A stretch of DNA of 64,000 bases from Streptomyces sp. CB00316 (GTDB lineage: Bacteria; Actinomycetota; Actinomycetes; Streptomycetales; Streptomycetaceae): positions 310,001-374,000 of the forward strand of contig NZ_LIXI01000001.1 in assembly GCF_001905595.1 (NCBI RefSeq). Direction: 5' to 3'. Shown in pieces: positions 7,608 to 16,151 of the stretch. How positions within the stretch are numbered: position 1 is the first letter of the stretch; each line of letters begins with the position of its first letter. The notes under the pieces were generated by a model. It did not search any database, was not told where the DNA came from, and saw only the letters and a list, made by a program, of their open reading frames with translations. The position numbers and the translations under genes are program-made.

Positions 7608-9532
7608 GAGGCGGACCCGCGCGTCCAGGTGAGCGTGGCGGCCATGGCGGCGTTGACGTCTGGGGCGGCCAGCGGGGCCGGAGACGATTCGTCGGTCTCG
7701 CCGAACACGGCCAGCAACAAAGTCAGTTGCCCCATGATCGCTTCGCGCAGCCGGTCGGTGACCCCGGGCAGCGCCTCCATGTCCGCCGGGTGAAGCGTCC
7801 TGAGGGTGAGCAGTGAACCGGCCCAGCGGTGCGCGGCCAGGACACCGTGCAGTGCGGCCAGGGGCGTCAGGGCCCGTACGAGGTCCTGGTCGCGGAGCCG
7901 CCCGAGTACGCGGGTGACGTCGTCGGCCACCATCTGTGTCGCGTGAGCCTCGCCCAGCAGGCCGGCCTGCTCCAGCAGCGGGTCCCACCGCCCGAAGGGG
8001 TCCCGGGTCGCGACCGTGGTGTCGCGTCGCCTCAACTCCCGTACCAGATCGTGCTGGTGGCGGCGCAGGACGGCTGGCCACCAGTGCGGGGAGGCGGGAT
8101 CCGGTATCGGCTCCGGCTCTTGCGCCGGTTCCTGTGCCTGCTCCACGAGGGAGCGGCCTATGTCGTAGAAGATCAGCTGGCTGTCGCCGCCCGCCGTGTC
8201 GAAGGCGTGGTGGAAGCCCTGATAGGCGGCGAGGCGGTTCACCGTCAAGTGGCCCGAGAAGCCGCACCGGTGCTGGCATTCGGCGGTGAGGCGGGCGGCG
8301 GTCCGGACGGTCACGGCCTTGTACGCGGCGAGCGGTTGGCTGACGGCGGCCCACGGGGTGAACCCCATCGCCTCCATGTCCTGCGCCTTTGGCGGCGGGG
8401 CCTGCGCCCGTACGGCCTGCGCCCGTACGGCCTGCGCCCGTACGGCCAGGGCCCCGTCGGCGGCGCAGGTCAGGGCGAAGGCGTCGGCCAGGGCGCCGAG
8501 GACCACGGTCTGCTGGGTCCGGTACGAGAGCAGGGGCACCCCGGGGGCGATCCGGCTCTGGGTACGGCGCTGCCGGGCGTAGTTGACGGCCTGAACGGCC
8601 GAGCGGCGGGAGGTGGCGGCGGCGACCGCCGGCATGGCGGCCCACAGCCCCTGCCCCACCCGCAGGGTGCGCTGGAGGCGCTGTTCCGGTGATCCGGCGG
8701 GATCGTGAACGGTGCCGTCGCGGTCGATCCGGGCTCCGTCCGAGAGCCAGTGCGCACGCGGTACCCGCACACCGTGGAACCGTACGTGCACGTAGTCGAG
8801 CGGCAGGGCGTCCAGGGCGACCGGCGAGGACAGCTCGACGCCGGGGAGCGGGCCCTGCTCGTCGGTGAGGTCCACCATGAACGCGAAGACCCCGCAGTCG
8901 GTGTCCCGGGCGAAGAGCCGGGCCAGGACCACGCCCGTCTGCTCCACCCCCCACGTACCGGCGCTCCCGAACTTGGCGGCCCAGGAGTCGGGCGTGTGCA
9001 GTACGAACGAGCCGTCGACCGGGTCGAGATCGGCGCGGGTACCCGTGTCGAGGTGACTGTTGGCCTGGCCGGCCTCGGTGATCAGGTAGACCCCCTTGGC
9101 CCTCCCCTCCCGCAGTGCCGACAGCCGGGGCTCCAGGCCCCCCGGATCGTCGGAGAGTTCGGTGAGGGAGCTTAGGCAGAGCAGGTGGTGGACCAGCCCC
9201 GCCAGGCAGAGGGACGGGTCGGCGACGGCGGCGCAGGCGTGGACGGCGGCGAGCCGGGCCGGGTCGTCGAGGAGCCCGGCGCCGGGCGGCAGCGCCTCGG
9301 CCATGGCGCGCAGCCGGCGCAGCAGGACCGGACCCTGGCCGGGGCCGTGGACGGGCTCGCTGAGCCCTGTCGCCGGCCCCCTCGCCGATTTTGCCCCCGG
9401 TCCGGGGTCGTCGGCGAGTGCCTTGCCCAGGGTGGTGAGGGCGGACAGGGAGGACGGATCGCAGAAGCCGTGGAGGAGCCGGTGTATCTCGTCGCGGGCA
9501 GTTTCGGGGAGGGCGGAGGGGGGGAGCGTCAT
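7604..9532 (-). CDS. Acyl-CoA oxidase/dehydrogenase-like flavoprotein, probably with altered active site
   Basis: A 642-aa protein related to acyl-CoA oxidases: the middle section YLITEAGQANSH resembles the flavin-binding TEAxHGSN region, followed by the beta domain and a long helical C-terminal half. Such enzymes form a 2,3-double bond in an acyl thioester. In the region where oxidases carry the catalytic Glu (YEGEN type), this protein reads DTAGGDSQ, so the general base seems replaced; this alignment is by eye. A 15-bp triplet repeat encodes AVRAQ three times. ATG at 9532 is the most likely start. Its place in the operon suggests it acts on the ACP-bound or released acyl chain, or has a non-redox role. 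Confidence 0.7.
   Translation of the reverse strand: MTLPPSALPETARDEIHRLLHGFCDPSSLSALTTLGKALADDPGPGAKSARGPATGLSEPVHGPGQGPVLLRRLRAMAEALPPGAGLLDDPARLAAVHACAAVADPSLCLAGLVHHLLCLSSLTELSDDPGGLEPRLSALREGRAKGVYLITEAGQANSHLDTGTRADLDPVDGSFVLHTPDSWAAKFGSAGTWGVEQTGVVLARLFARDTDCGVFAFMVDLTDEQGPLPGVELSSPVALDALPLDYVHVRFHGVRVPRAHWLSDGARIDRDGTVHDPAGSPEQRLQRTLRVGQGLWAAMPAVAAATSRRSAVQAVNYARQRRTQSRIAPGVPLLSYRTQQTVVLGALADAFALTCAADGALAVRAQAVRAQAVRAQAPPPKAQDMEAMGFTPWAAVSQPLAAYKAVTVRTAARLTAECQHRCGFSGHLTVNRLAAYQGFHHAFDTAGGDSQLIFYDIGRSLVEQAQEPAQEPEPIPDPASPHWWPAVLRRHQHDLVRELRRRDTTVATRDPFGRWDPLLEQAGLLGEAHATQMVADDVTRVLGRLRDQDLVRALTPLAALHGVLAAHRWAGSLLTLRTLHPADMEALPGVTDRLREAIMGQLTLLLAVFGETDESSPAPLAAPDVNAAMAATLTWTRGSAS
8400..8444 (-). 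repeat. Three exact 15-bp tandem repeats within the oxidase-like gene
   Basis: The 15-bp unit GCCTGCGCCCGTACG occurs three times in a row and keeps the frame, coding AVRAQ on the minus strand. It probably lies in a surface loop and could vary in copy number between strains. Confidence 0.85.
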
Positions 9533-9582
9533 GGGTTCTCCGGTCGGAAACGGGAGCGGGTACGGAAAGGACGAGGGGAGGC

Positions 9583-10578
9583 TCACCACGGGAAGCCGGG
9601 TTCCGCGAGCGGGGCGTGCACGGGGGGCGCCGGAACGAGGGCGGCGGTGAGCACGGTGCGGGCACTGGAGGCCAGTGCGCTGCCCGTACCCGCCTCGAAG
9701 AGGGCGCCGGGCCGGTAGGCGAGCACCTGGTTCAGCACGGGAGGCACCGCTGCCGGCCGCACCAGGCAGTCGGCCAGGCGCGCGGAGAGGTCGTCGGCGG
9801 GCCCGTAGCGGCGGCCCGCCACGGCCGAGTGGACCGGGAAGCGGAAGTCGTGGCAGGGGTAGGCCCGTACGGCGGTGGCGAACGCCTCGGCCGCGTGGCC
9901 CAGCGCGGGGTGGTGGGAGGAGAACGGCAGCCGCAGCCGTACCGCGGCCGTCCGCCGGTCCGCGGCCGCCTTCTCGACCAGGGCCAGCGCGGCCACCGGC
10001 CCGGCGACCACCACCGACCGCTCGTCGTTGACCACGGCCACCACGGCTTCCGTGGCCCCAGCCTCCTCCAGCAGGACGTGTGCCGCCCGTTCCGAGCAGG
10101 CGAGCGCCGTCAGTCCGCCGGGGCAGAAGGTGAGGGCGACGGCGAGGTCGTGTGCGGCACGTGCGCCGTCCTCCACGGCGAACACTCCGGCGGCCGTGAG
10201 CGCGGCGATCTCGCCGAAGCTCACCCCGACGGCCGCCGATGGTGCGCCGTACGCCGTGCTGAGCGCTCGATGAATCGCCACCGACGCGCCGAACAGGGCG
10301 AGTTGGGCGGTACCCGTGGTCGCGTGCGCGAGGTCGCGCCCGCTGGGCGGGTGGGGCCCCAGCAGCCGTGGGCCGAGTTCCGGCAGCCCGCGTTCGGCGG
10401 CCACGGTGTCGACCTGCTCGAAGACCTCGCGGACGGCCGTGCGCAGACCGGGTACGGCGTGGACCGAAGCGACCAGGGCGCTGACGGAGAAGTCGCCCTG
10501 GCCCGGGAAGAGATGCACGGGCCGCCGGAGGGGGGGACGGCCCAAGGCGGCGGTGTGGGGGGCTGGACCGGCACGCAT
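9583..10578 (-). CDS. ACP acyltransferase (malonyl transferase-like), modified GxSxG
   Basis: A 331-aa protein of the FabD/AT fold. It has the N-terminal FPGQG at residues 24-28 and the serine elbow at Ser120. The elbow reads GVSFGE, where Val119 replaces the His that is almost invariant in GHSxGE. A candidate catalytic His pair is His222/His223 (SSHHPAL). The family loads malonyl or other acyl units from CoA to ACP. As first gene of the operon and the only acyltransferase, it probably supplies the extender unit to the ACP; the changed elbow may alter specificity. The 50-bp gap to the next gene suggests the same transcript. Confidence 0.8.
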   Translation of the reverse strand: MRAGPAPHTAALGRPPLRRPVHLFPGQGDFSVSALVASVHAVPGLRTAVREVFEQVDTVAAERGLPELGPRLLGPHPPSGRDLAHATTGTAQLALFGASVAIHRALSTAYGAPSAAVGVSFGEIAALTAAGVFAVEDGARAAHDLAVALTFCPGGLTALACSERAAHVLLEEAGATEAVVAVVNDERSVVVAGPVAALALVEKAAADRRTAAVRLRLPFSSHHPALGHAAEAFATAVRAYPCHDFRFPVHSAVAGRRYGPADDLSARLADCLVRPAAVPPVLNQVLAYRPGALFEAGTGSALASSARTVLTAALVPAPPVHAPLAEPGFPW

Positions 10579-10807
10579 GGTGTTCTTCCTTTCGGTGAGG
10601 CCGCGTTCGGTGCGCTCCTCGGGAACGGTCGGATCGTTCGACGGGGAGGGGGAGCTCGCACGGCGCAGCCATGGCAGTGGGGGGAGCGCGGGGGCGCGGC
10701 TCAGGTGGATGGCGCGCTACGCAATGCGCACTGTGGGAGGCCGGGGGAGGGCCTTCACTCTGAGTCTGTGTGATGGGTGGGCCGGCACCGCCGCGGGCGG
10801 GCTCCAG

Positions 10808-10835
10808 ACATGTTGAACCCACAAACATGTTGAAC
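10808..10835. promoter_or_regulatory. Direct-repeat operator candidate in divergent control region
   Basis: Two exact copies of ACATGTTGAAC (10808-10818 and 10825-10835) lie 17 bp apart; each contains the palindrome ACATGT, and the second ends in TGTTGAACA, also a palindrome. They lie between the acyl-chain operon (start 10578) and the divergent regulator gene (start 10870), 35 bp before the latter. The regulator itself is the obvious candidate binder. The rest of 10579-10869 shows no gene. Confidence 0.55.
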
Positions 10836-10869
10836 AGCGGCGCTCACAGGAGGGAAAGGGGAGGGCAGG

Positions 10870-12297
10870 GTGAAGCAGCGGGACGCGGCAGATGAGGAAG
10901 GGGGGAGAGGGCGAGCGAGGAGCGGGCGAGCCCGGCGCACTCCGAACCAGGCCCTGCGCCTCCTCCTGGCCGAGGCCGGGTGGAGCGGTGCGCAACTGGC
11001 CCGTGAGGTCAACGCGCTCGGGGCCGTGCAGGGAACGGCCCTGCACTACGACCGCACGGCGGTGGCGCACTGGCTGGCCGGCAGCCGCCCCCGCCGACCC
11101 GTCCCCTCCCTGGTCGCGGAAGCCCTGTCCCGTCGGCTGGGCCGACCGGTGCGGGAGCGGGACACGGGGCTGGGCGCCGTCGGCGGCGCGGCCCACGACC
11201 TCGCGGCGCCGCCCGGCGAGGGGGATGCCGTGGAGCGTCTCGACGAGGTGCTGCCTGAGATCGCCCGGCGCCGGGCCGCCTTCGTCGGCGCCTACTCACT
11301 GGCCGCGCTGGCGATCCCGTACGGACAACTCACCCTGCTGCACGGATCGTCCGAGCACACAAGACCCCCGCCGGCCCCGGCGGTCCCGCCCGGCCCGCGC
11401 GGGAGGGTGGGTAGGGACCATGTGGCGTCCGCGCACGAGCTGCTGGCCCTCTTCTCCCGAGGGGACGCGGCTTTCGGGGCCGGACCGGTGTACGAGCCCC
11501 TGCGCCAGTACCTCTCGGCCACGGTGCTGCCCTGGCTGAAGGGCGACATGAAACCCGCCGTCCGGCGCGAACTGCTCACGGTCGCCTCCCGCCTCACCTA
11601 CCTCTGCGCGTTCACTCACTTCGACATGAACCACCACGCCGCAGCCCAGCGCCTCTACCTCACGAGCGTCGAACTCGCCCGTGAGGCGGGCGACCGGATC
11701 GGCTACGGGATCGCGCTGCGCGGGCTGAGCGTGCAGGCCCACGCGTTGGGGCACTTCGCCGAAGCGCACCACCTCGCCGAACAGGCCGTGGACGTGGCCC
11801 TGCGGCACGCGCCCCCGCACCAGCAGGCCTTCTTCCACGGCCAACTGGCCGTCACCCTGGCGGGCCGGGGCGATGTCCGGCACACCCGCCACCTGACGGC
11901 GGCCGACCGCTGCCTGGAGCGCTCGCCGAGTGGTGACACCCCGGTCGGCGCCTTCCACGCCGGCTCCCTCGCCCTCCAGCGTGCGGCCACCGCGGCGAGC
12001 CGGGGGGACCGGCACGCCGCCGCCCGGGCGCTCGACCTCTCCCTGCGTCACCGCCCCGCCGACGAGCGCCGCTCCCGCGCCCTGTCCCTCGCGGAACTCG
12101 CGGAGACCCAACTGGCCGTCGGACACCTGGAACGGGCGTGCCGCACTTGGCACGAGTTCCTTGATGTCCACCCGCGTGTCCACAGCGCCCGCGCGGACGA
12201 CCGGGTGCGCCTGCTGACCGCCAAGGCCCGTCCGTACAGCGGGAATCCACTCGTGGCCGCGCTGCTCGGCCGCGTGCGCGAGGCGCGCGGGAGGTAA
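10870..12297 (+). CDS. HTH transcriptional regulator with helical-repeat (TPR-like) domain
   Basis: A 475-aa protein. Residues about 25-85 form an XRE-like helix-turn-helix segment, with LRLLLAEAGWSGAQLAREVN followed by YDRTAVAHWLAGSRPR, a pattern common in Streptomyces regulators. The rest is alpha-helical with repeated paired helices rich in Ala/Leu/Arg (for example RLYLTSVELAREAGDRIGYG), like TPR sensor regions. The GTG start at 10870 follows GGAGGGAAAGGGGAGGGCAGG. It is divergent from the acyl-chain operon and directly upstream of the IspH-like gene, so it is probably the local regulator; ligand unknown. It has low similarity to SARP or TetR families. Confidence 0.75.
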   Translation: MKQRDAADEEGGRGRARSGRARRTPNQALRLLLAEAGWSGAQLAREVNALGAVQGTALHYDRTAVAHWLAGSRPRRPVPSLVAEALSRRLGRPVRERDTGLGAVGGAAHDLAAPPGEGDAVERLDEVLPEIARRRAAFVGAYSLAALAIPYGQLTLLHGSSEHTRPPPAPAVPPGPRGRVGRDHVASAHELLALFSRGDAAFGAGPVYEPLRQYLSATVLPWLKGDMKPAVRRELLTVASRLTYLCAFTHFDMNHHAAAQRLYLTSVELAREAGDRIGYGIALRGLSVQAHALGHFAEAHHLAEQAVDVALRHAPPHQQAFFHGQLAVTLAGRGDVRHTRHLTAADRCLERSPSGDTPVGAFHAGSLALQRAATAASRGDRHAAARALDLSLRHRPADERRSRALSLAELAETQLAVGHLERACRTWHEFLDVHPRVHSARADDRVRLLTAKARPYSGNPLVAALLGRVREARGR

Positions 12298-12471
12298 CTG
12301 ACGGCGCACGGGCCGGCCTCGTGAGCCCTGCGGTGACCGGTGGCGGGTACCGGCTGGGCCAGAGGAGTGAGAGGTGTCCGTCGCCGGAAGAACCGCGTAG
12401 GTCGGCCGGTTGTACAGCCCGCCCCGACGAACTTCCGTCACGGGGCTCCCGTGGACCACCGGCAGGAACGA

Positions 12472-13680
12472 ATGAACCGCAGCAAACGCTCCGATGTGTT
12501 CCCCTCCACCTCGCTCCCCGTCACGCCCGGCGGGCTCTCGGTCGCCACGGCGTGGTGGCATCCCGTACGCGGTCATGTGGACTGCCCGGCGCACCCGTTG
12601 CTCTCCGCACATGCCCGGCGGGCCGGGTACACCGTCGACGCCCGGCCGTGGGAGGAGGCGGCCGTGAACGGCGACGACCGGGGCCCGGCGGCGACGACCG
12701 TCGTCGCGGTCTCCTACGAGCGGCCGGAGGGCGGACACCGGGGCATCGCGCTCGCGGCACGCAGCGAGGACGGTGCGGCGGTCGCCTTCGCCCACCGGCA
12801 GATCACCTCCTGGCAGTCGGTGTTACGGACACGACGGGTGCTGTACGTCAGCGAGGAGACGGCTCCCTCCGGCGCACCGGCGGCGGGGGTTCGGTCCGCC
12901 ACCCCGGCACCCCATGTGCCTCACCCCTCCGCGTCCTACGCCCCCGTGCCGCCGCAAGGGCCCAGAGGGTCGGGTGGGCCGGGCAGGCAGGACCGGCCGG
13001 ATGGTGGTGGCTGGCTGGCCTGCGGGTGCCCCGCGGGGTCCACTTGCCCGTCCGCCGACTCCGCCGAGCGCTCGCTGCACCGGTCCGTGGGCCGGGGGGA
13101 CGAGGTCGTCGTGGTCGGCGCACCGGCGGGCGGGACCGGCGGCGGCTGGCCGCGCAAGGTGCCGGCCGGAACGGTGCAGCGGGCGCGGACCCCCGCCCAG
13201 GCCGAGGCGCTCGCCGTCGCGGACCCGGAGCGCTTGGCCTTCGTGCTCGCGCCCGGGGCCGTGGTGTCCGAGGCGGCCGGAATCCTCCGGGTGCTCCGCC
13301 GGCGCTTTCCACGCCTGCGCGGGCAGCACCCCTGGGACTGGTGCTACACGACGGACGACCTGGTCACGGCGGTCGGCTCCGTCCTCGGCCAGTCCGACGC
13401 GCTCCTCGTCACCGGCAGCGGCGACAGCCCGCTGGTCCGCACCGCGCTCGTCGTGGCGGCCCGGTCGGGAGTCCGGGTCCGCGAGGTCACGAGCCTGGAC
13501 CGGATCCGGCCCGAGGACGTCGACGGGGCGACGATCACCGTCCTGCACACCGCGGCGAGAGACGGGCACGGCCGGGACCTGGCGCGGGTCCTGGACGGCC
13601 TGGGGCCCACCGGGCACATCGTGCGTAGGGTCCACTCGACAGCGCTGCCTTCCGGCCTGGGCGCACACGAGCCCGCCTGA
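12472..13680 (+). CDS. IspH (LytB)-like 4-hydroxy-3-methylbutenyl diphosphate reductase paralogue
   Basis: A 402-aa protein whose C-terminal half follows IspH: STCPSADSAERSLHR corresponds to the second-Cys motif (ATCPLVTKVH type), DPERLAFV to the strand before the third domain, and DWCYTTDDLVTAV to the third-Cys motif. The first motif, usually RGFCAGVxRA, is not recognisable; the N-terminal region has RGHVDCPAHPLL instead. IspH uses a 4Fe-4S cluster held by three Cys to make IPP and DMAPP. The changed first site suggests a different substrate or a degenerate enzyme. ATG 12472 (AGGA upstream) is preferred over GTG 12340. It contains a TTA codon at 12823-12825, so translation should depend on bldA tRNA. 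No other MEP-pathway gene is nearby. Confidence 0.75.
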   Translation: MNRSKRSDVFPSTSLPVTPGGLSVATAWWHPVRGHVDCPAHPLLSAHARRAGYTVDARPWEEAAVNGDDRGPAATTVVAVSYERPEGGHRGIALAARSEDGAAVAFAHRQITSWQSVLRTRRVLYVSEETAPSGAPAAGVRSATPAPHVPHPSASYAPVPPQGPRGSGGPGRQDRPDGGGWLACGCPAGSTCPSADSAERSLHRSVGRGDEVVVVGAPAGGTGGGWPRKVPAGTVQRARTPAQAEALAVADPERLAFVLAPGAVVSEAAGILRVLRRRFPRLRGQHPWDWCYTTDDLVTAVGSVLGQSDALLVTGSGDSPLVRTALVVAARSGVRVREVTSLDRIRPEDVDGATITVLHTAARDGHGRDLARVLDGLGPTGHIVRRVHSTALPSGLGAHEPA

Positions 13681-13751
13681 ACACACGGGCCCGCACGGAC
13701 ACGCCGACGGCATGATTCCCCCGGGCCCCCGTGAGCGCGCGGCCCACGGCG

Positions 13752-14540
13752 CTACTGCTTCGGCGCCCCCAGCCGCAGCAGGTGGTCCCGCCCCGCGCTG
13801 AGCAGGCCCGGGAGGTCCGCCGCGCCCGGGTGCCAGCGCTTCTCGTACTCCCAGCAGACCCACGTCTCCGGGTCCAGCGGCTCCACGCAGGCGGCCAGCG
13901 GCAGCCCCCCCGCGCCCAGGGGGAGCGGAGTGAGGTCGTCCGCCGATGCGACGTCCTTCACCTGTACGTAGCCGAGGTGCGGGGCCAGCACCGCGTGGCC
14001 GGCGGCCGGGTCCTCGCCGGCCAGCCAGGTGTGCAGGACGTCCCAGATGGCCCCGATCCTGGGGTGGCCGACGGTGCCCACGACCCGGGCCACGTCGGCG
14101 CCGGCGCGGTGCGAGTCGTGGGTCTCCAGCAGGATGCTGACGCCCATGTCGGCGGCGGCCGGGGCGGCCGCGCCCAAGCGGCGGGCGGCCGTCGCGTCGG
14201 CGTCCGCCGGGTCCTGGTCGCCGCCGCCGGGGAAGACCCGGACGTAGCGGGCGCCCAGGTCCCGGGCGAGCTTCACCAGGTCGGCCAGCCCGGCGGAGAC
14301 GGCCTCGTCGTCGCCCTCGGCCGCCACCTGGACGTACCCGGCCACCGTCAGGATCTCCACCCCGGCCCCCTTGAACGCCTCGACCACATCGGCCCGTTCG
14401 AGGGAGGAGAGGCCCGGGTGCACCGGCTCCTCGGCGTGGGCGCGCAGTTCCACGCCCTCGTAACCGTGCTCGGCGGCGAGCCGGACGACCTCGGCCACCG
14501 GCATTCCCGGCACCCCGAGAGTGGAGAAAGCGAGCTTCAC
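13752..14540 (-). CDS. Sugar phosphate isomerase/epimerase (AP2Ec TIM barrel)
   Basis: A 262-aa xylose-isomerase-like TIM barrel. It opens with the strand KLAFSTLG and contains GVELRAH, VRVFPGG, LLETHDS and GAIWDVLHTW, where the Glu, Asp and His are the usual metal ligands, and ends with CWEYEKRWHPG. Members isomerise or epimerise small sugars, inosose compounds or keto-acids. The GTG at 14540 is preceded by GGGAAGGA and gives the standard family start. It is alone, with 98 bp to the GAF gene upstream, so context does not fix the substrate. Confidence 0.85.
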   Translation of the reverse strand: MKLAFSTLGVPGMPVAEVVRLAAEHGYEGVELRAHAEEPVHPGLSSLERADVVEAFKGAGVEILTVAGYVQVAAEGDDEAVSAGLADLVKLARDLGARYVRVFPGGGDQDPADADATAARRLGAAAPAAADMGVSILLETHDSHRAGADVARVVGTVGHPRIGAIWDVLHTWLAGEDPAAGHAVLAPHLGYVQVKDVASADDLTPLPLGAGGLPLAACVEPLDPETWVCWEYEKRWHPGAADLPGLLSAGRDHLLRLGAPKQ

Positions 14541-14638
14541 GTGCGTGTCCTTCCCGATCGTGACCGCGCGGGAGCGTGTCCGGCGCCTTCCCCCGGCTCC
14601 TGCCCGCAGCCCGGGCCCGTACTCGTGCGGCAAGCGTC

Positions 14639-15241
14639 TCAGCCGGTACCCCGCAGCACCTGCTCCAGGCTACCGAGCAGCCGCAGCGCGTCCTCGCGCT
14701 CCGCCCCATCCAGCGCCCGCCCGACGGAGGTCGCGGCCACCGGCTCCGGGGTGATCACCCGCAGGGCCGCCGCCGCCTGCCGGGCGAACATCGCCAGCAG
14801 GTCCAGCTCCCGCACGCTGGAGCGGGCCTGCGGTGACGCGTCCAGCACTTCGAGCACCCCCAGCACACGGGAGTCGCTGATCAGCGGGGCCGCCATCAGG
14901 GAGTCGGGGACGTACTCGGTGGATTCGGCCAGCGACCTGTCGAACGACGGGTCGGTCGACAGGTCGTCCACCACCATCGGCTCGCCCGAGGTCGCCACCC
15001 AGCCGGCGATGCCCCGCCCGGCCGGGAACCGGTGCCCCACGAGGAACTCCTGGCCCTCTCCGGAGACCGCCCGGAAGACCAGTTCGTCCGTCTCCTCGTC
15101 GAGCAGGAGTACCGAGCTCGCGGCCGCGCCGAAGATGGCCCGGGCCACGTCGACGACCGACTGGAGCAGCTCGTTGCGGGGTGTGTCGGAGGAGGCGGGG
15201 GCGAGGGGGGACGCCGGGGCGGATTCAGTCTTCGGAGTCAT
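14639..15241 (-). CDS. GAF-domain sensor protein
   Basis: A 200-aa protein consisting mainly of one GAF domain (residues about 25-165): LLDEETDELVFRAVSG, GHRFPAGRGIAGWVATSG and SLMAAPLI are typical strands and the ligand loop. No output domain is attached, so it probably acts with a partner. It is the third gene of an operon after the cyclase/ATPase and the subtilase, and overlaps the subtilase gene by 17 bp. GAF domains bind small ligands including cyclic nucleotides, and an upstream class III cyclase makes a cyclic-nucleotide link attractive, though this is only inferred. Confidence 0.85.
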   Translation of the reverse strand: MTPKTESAPASPLAPASSDTPRNELLQSVVDVARAIFGAAASSVLLLDEETDELVFRAVSGEGQEFLVGHRFPAGRGIAGWVATSGEPMVVDDLSTDPSFDRSLAESTEYVPDSLMAAPLISDSRVLGVLEVLDASPQARSSVRELDLLAMFARQAAAALRVITPEPVAATSVGRALDGAEREDALRLLGSLEQVLRGTG

Positions 15242-16148
15242 CGCGGGTATCTCCTGCCGCTGTTGAAGGACGCGGGGGGTGTTCGGCGCTCGGCTCGTGG
15301 CGCACGTTGGCCGCCGACAGATAGAGGGCGTTCTTGAGCTGGAAGGCCGTCATCCGGGGATGCGCCGACAGGATGCGTGCGCAGAGCCCGGCGACGTACG
15401 GCGTGGCGAAGCTGTTCCCGGTGGTGCGGATCGTCCGGCCGCCCAGCCACGGCACGGTGACGTTCTGGCCCGGCCCGAAGAACTCCACGGGCGGCTCCGG
15501 GTTGTAGAGGTGGAGGCCGGGGTCGTCCTCCTGGTGGCTGCCGACGGAGATCACCGACGCGAACCGCCAGGGGAAGCTCTCCACCGGGGTGTTGTGGGCC
15601 GAGGCGACGATCACCGTACGGGCGAAGTAGGCGCTGTCCGCGAGGGAGTGCAGCTCCTGCGCGAACCGGGACCGGGTGGTCGACAGGCTCAGGTTCACCA
15701 CGTCGAAGCGCTGCTCGACCGCCCACCGCAGCCCCGCCATCAGGATGTCCCCCGTGCCGGAGAACCGCTCGCCCAGCACCCGGACGCTGTGGATCTCGCA
15801 CTCCGGCGCGGTCCGGCGGATGATGCCCGCGCACGCGGTGCCGTGCCCGCAGGTGTCGCCGGTGGTCGTCGGCTCGACCGTGATCTCCCCGCTCTCGGCG
15901 TCCTTGACGACCACCCAGGAGGCGGCCGGTTCGCCGACCAGCGGATGGTCGCGCTCCACCCCCGAATCCACCACGCACACGCGTACGCCGCGCCCGGTGG
16001 CGGGCCCGGCGGGGTGTCCGCCCGGTGGTCCCGGGTCGCCCAGGACGGGCACGTCCTCGGGGCCGCGTCCGCGCAGGCTCCAGGTCAGGCCCTGCCCCGG
16101 GGCAGGCCTCGCTCCGGCTGTCGCTGTCGCTTCTCCCGTGGCGCCCAT
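15225..16148 (-). CDS. Cytoplasmic subtilisin-like serine protease (S8)
   Basis: A 307-aa S8 peptidase with an intact triad: Asp in VCVVDSGVE (about residue 61), His in CGHGTACAG (about 98) and Ser in GNSFATPYVAG (about 248); the oxyanion Asn is likely in ASAHNTP. There is no signal peptide and no propeptide, so it should act in the cytoplasm and without self-processing. ATG 16148 follows GGGAGCTGACC and starts 3 bp after the cyclase gene stop. Since the upstream genes on the same strand make a radical SAM-modified peptide, it could be a leader peptidase or a signalling protease; both are inferences. Confidence 0.88.
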   Translation of the reverse strand: MGATGEATATAGARPAPGQGLTWSLRGRGPEDVPVLGDPGPPGGHPAGPATGRGVRVCVVDSGVERDHPLVGEPAASWVVVKDAESGEITVEPTTTGDTCGHGTACAGIIRRTAPECEIHSVRVLGERFSGTGDILMAGLRWAVEQRFDVVNLSLSTTRSRFAQELHSLADSAYFARTVIVASAHNTPVESFPWRFASVISVGSHQEDDPGLHLYNPEPPVEFFGPGQNVTVPWLGGRTIRTTGNSFATPYVAGLCARILSAHPRMTAFQLKNALYLSAANVRHEPSAEHPPRPSTAAGDTRDDSED

Positions 16149-16151
16149 CGG

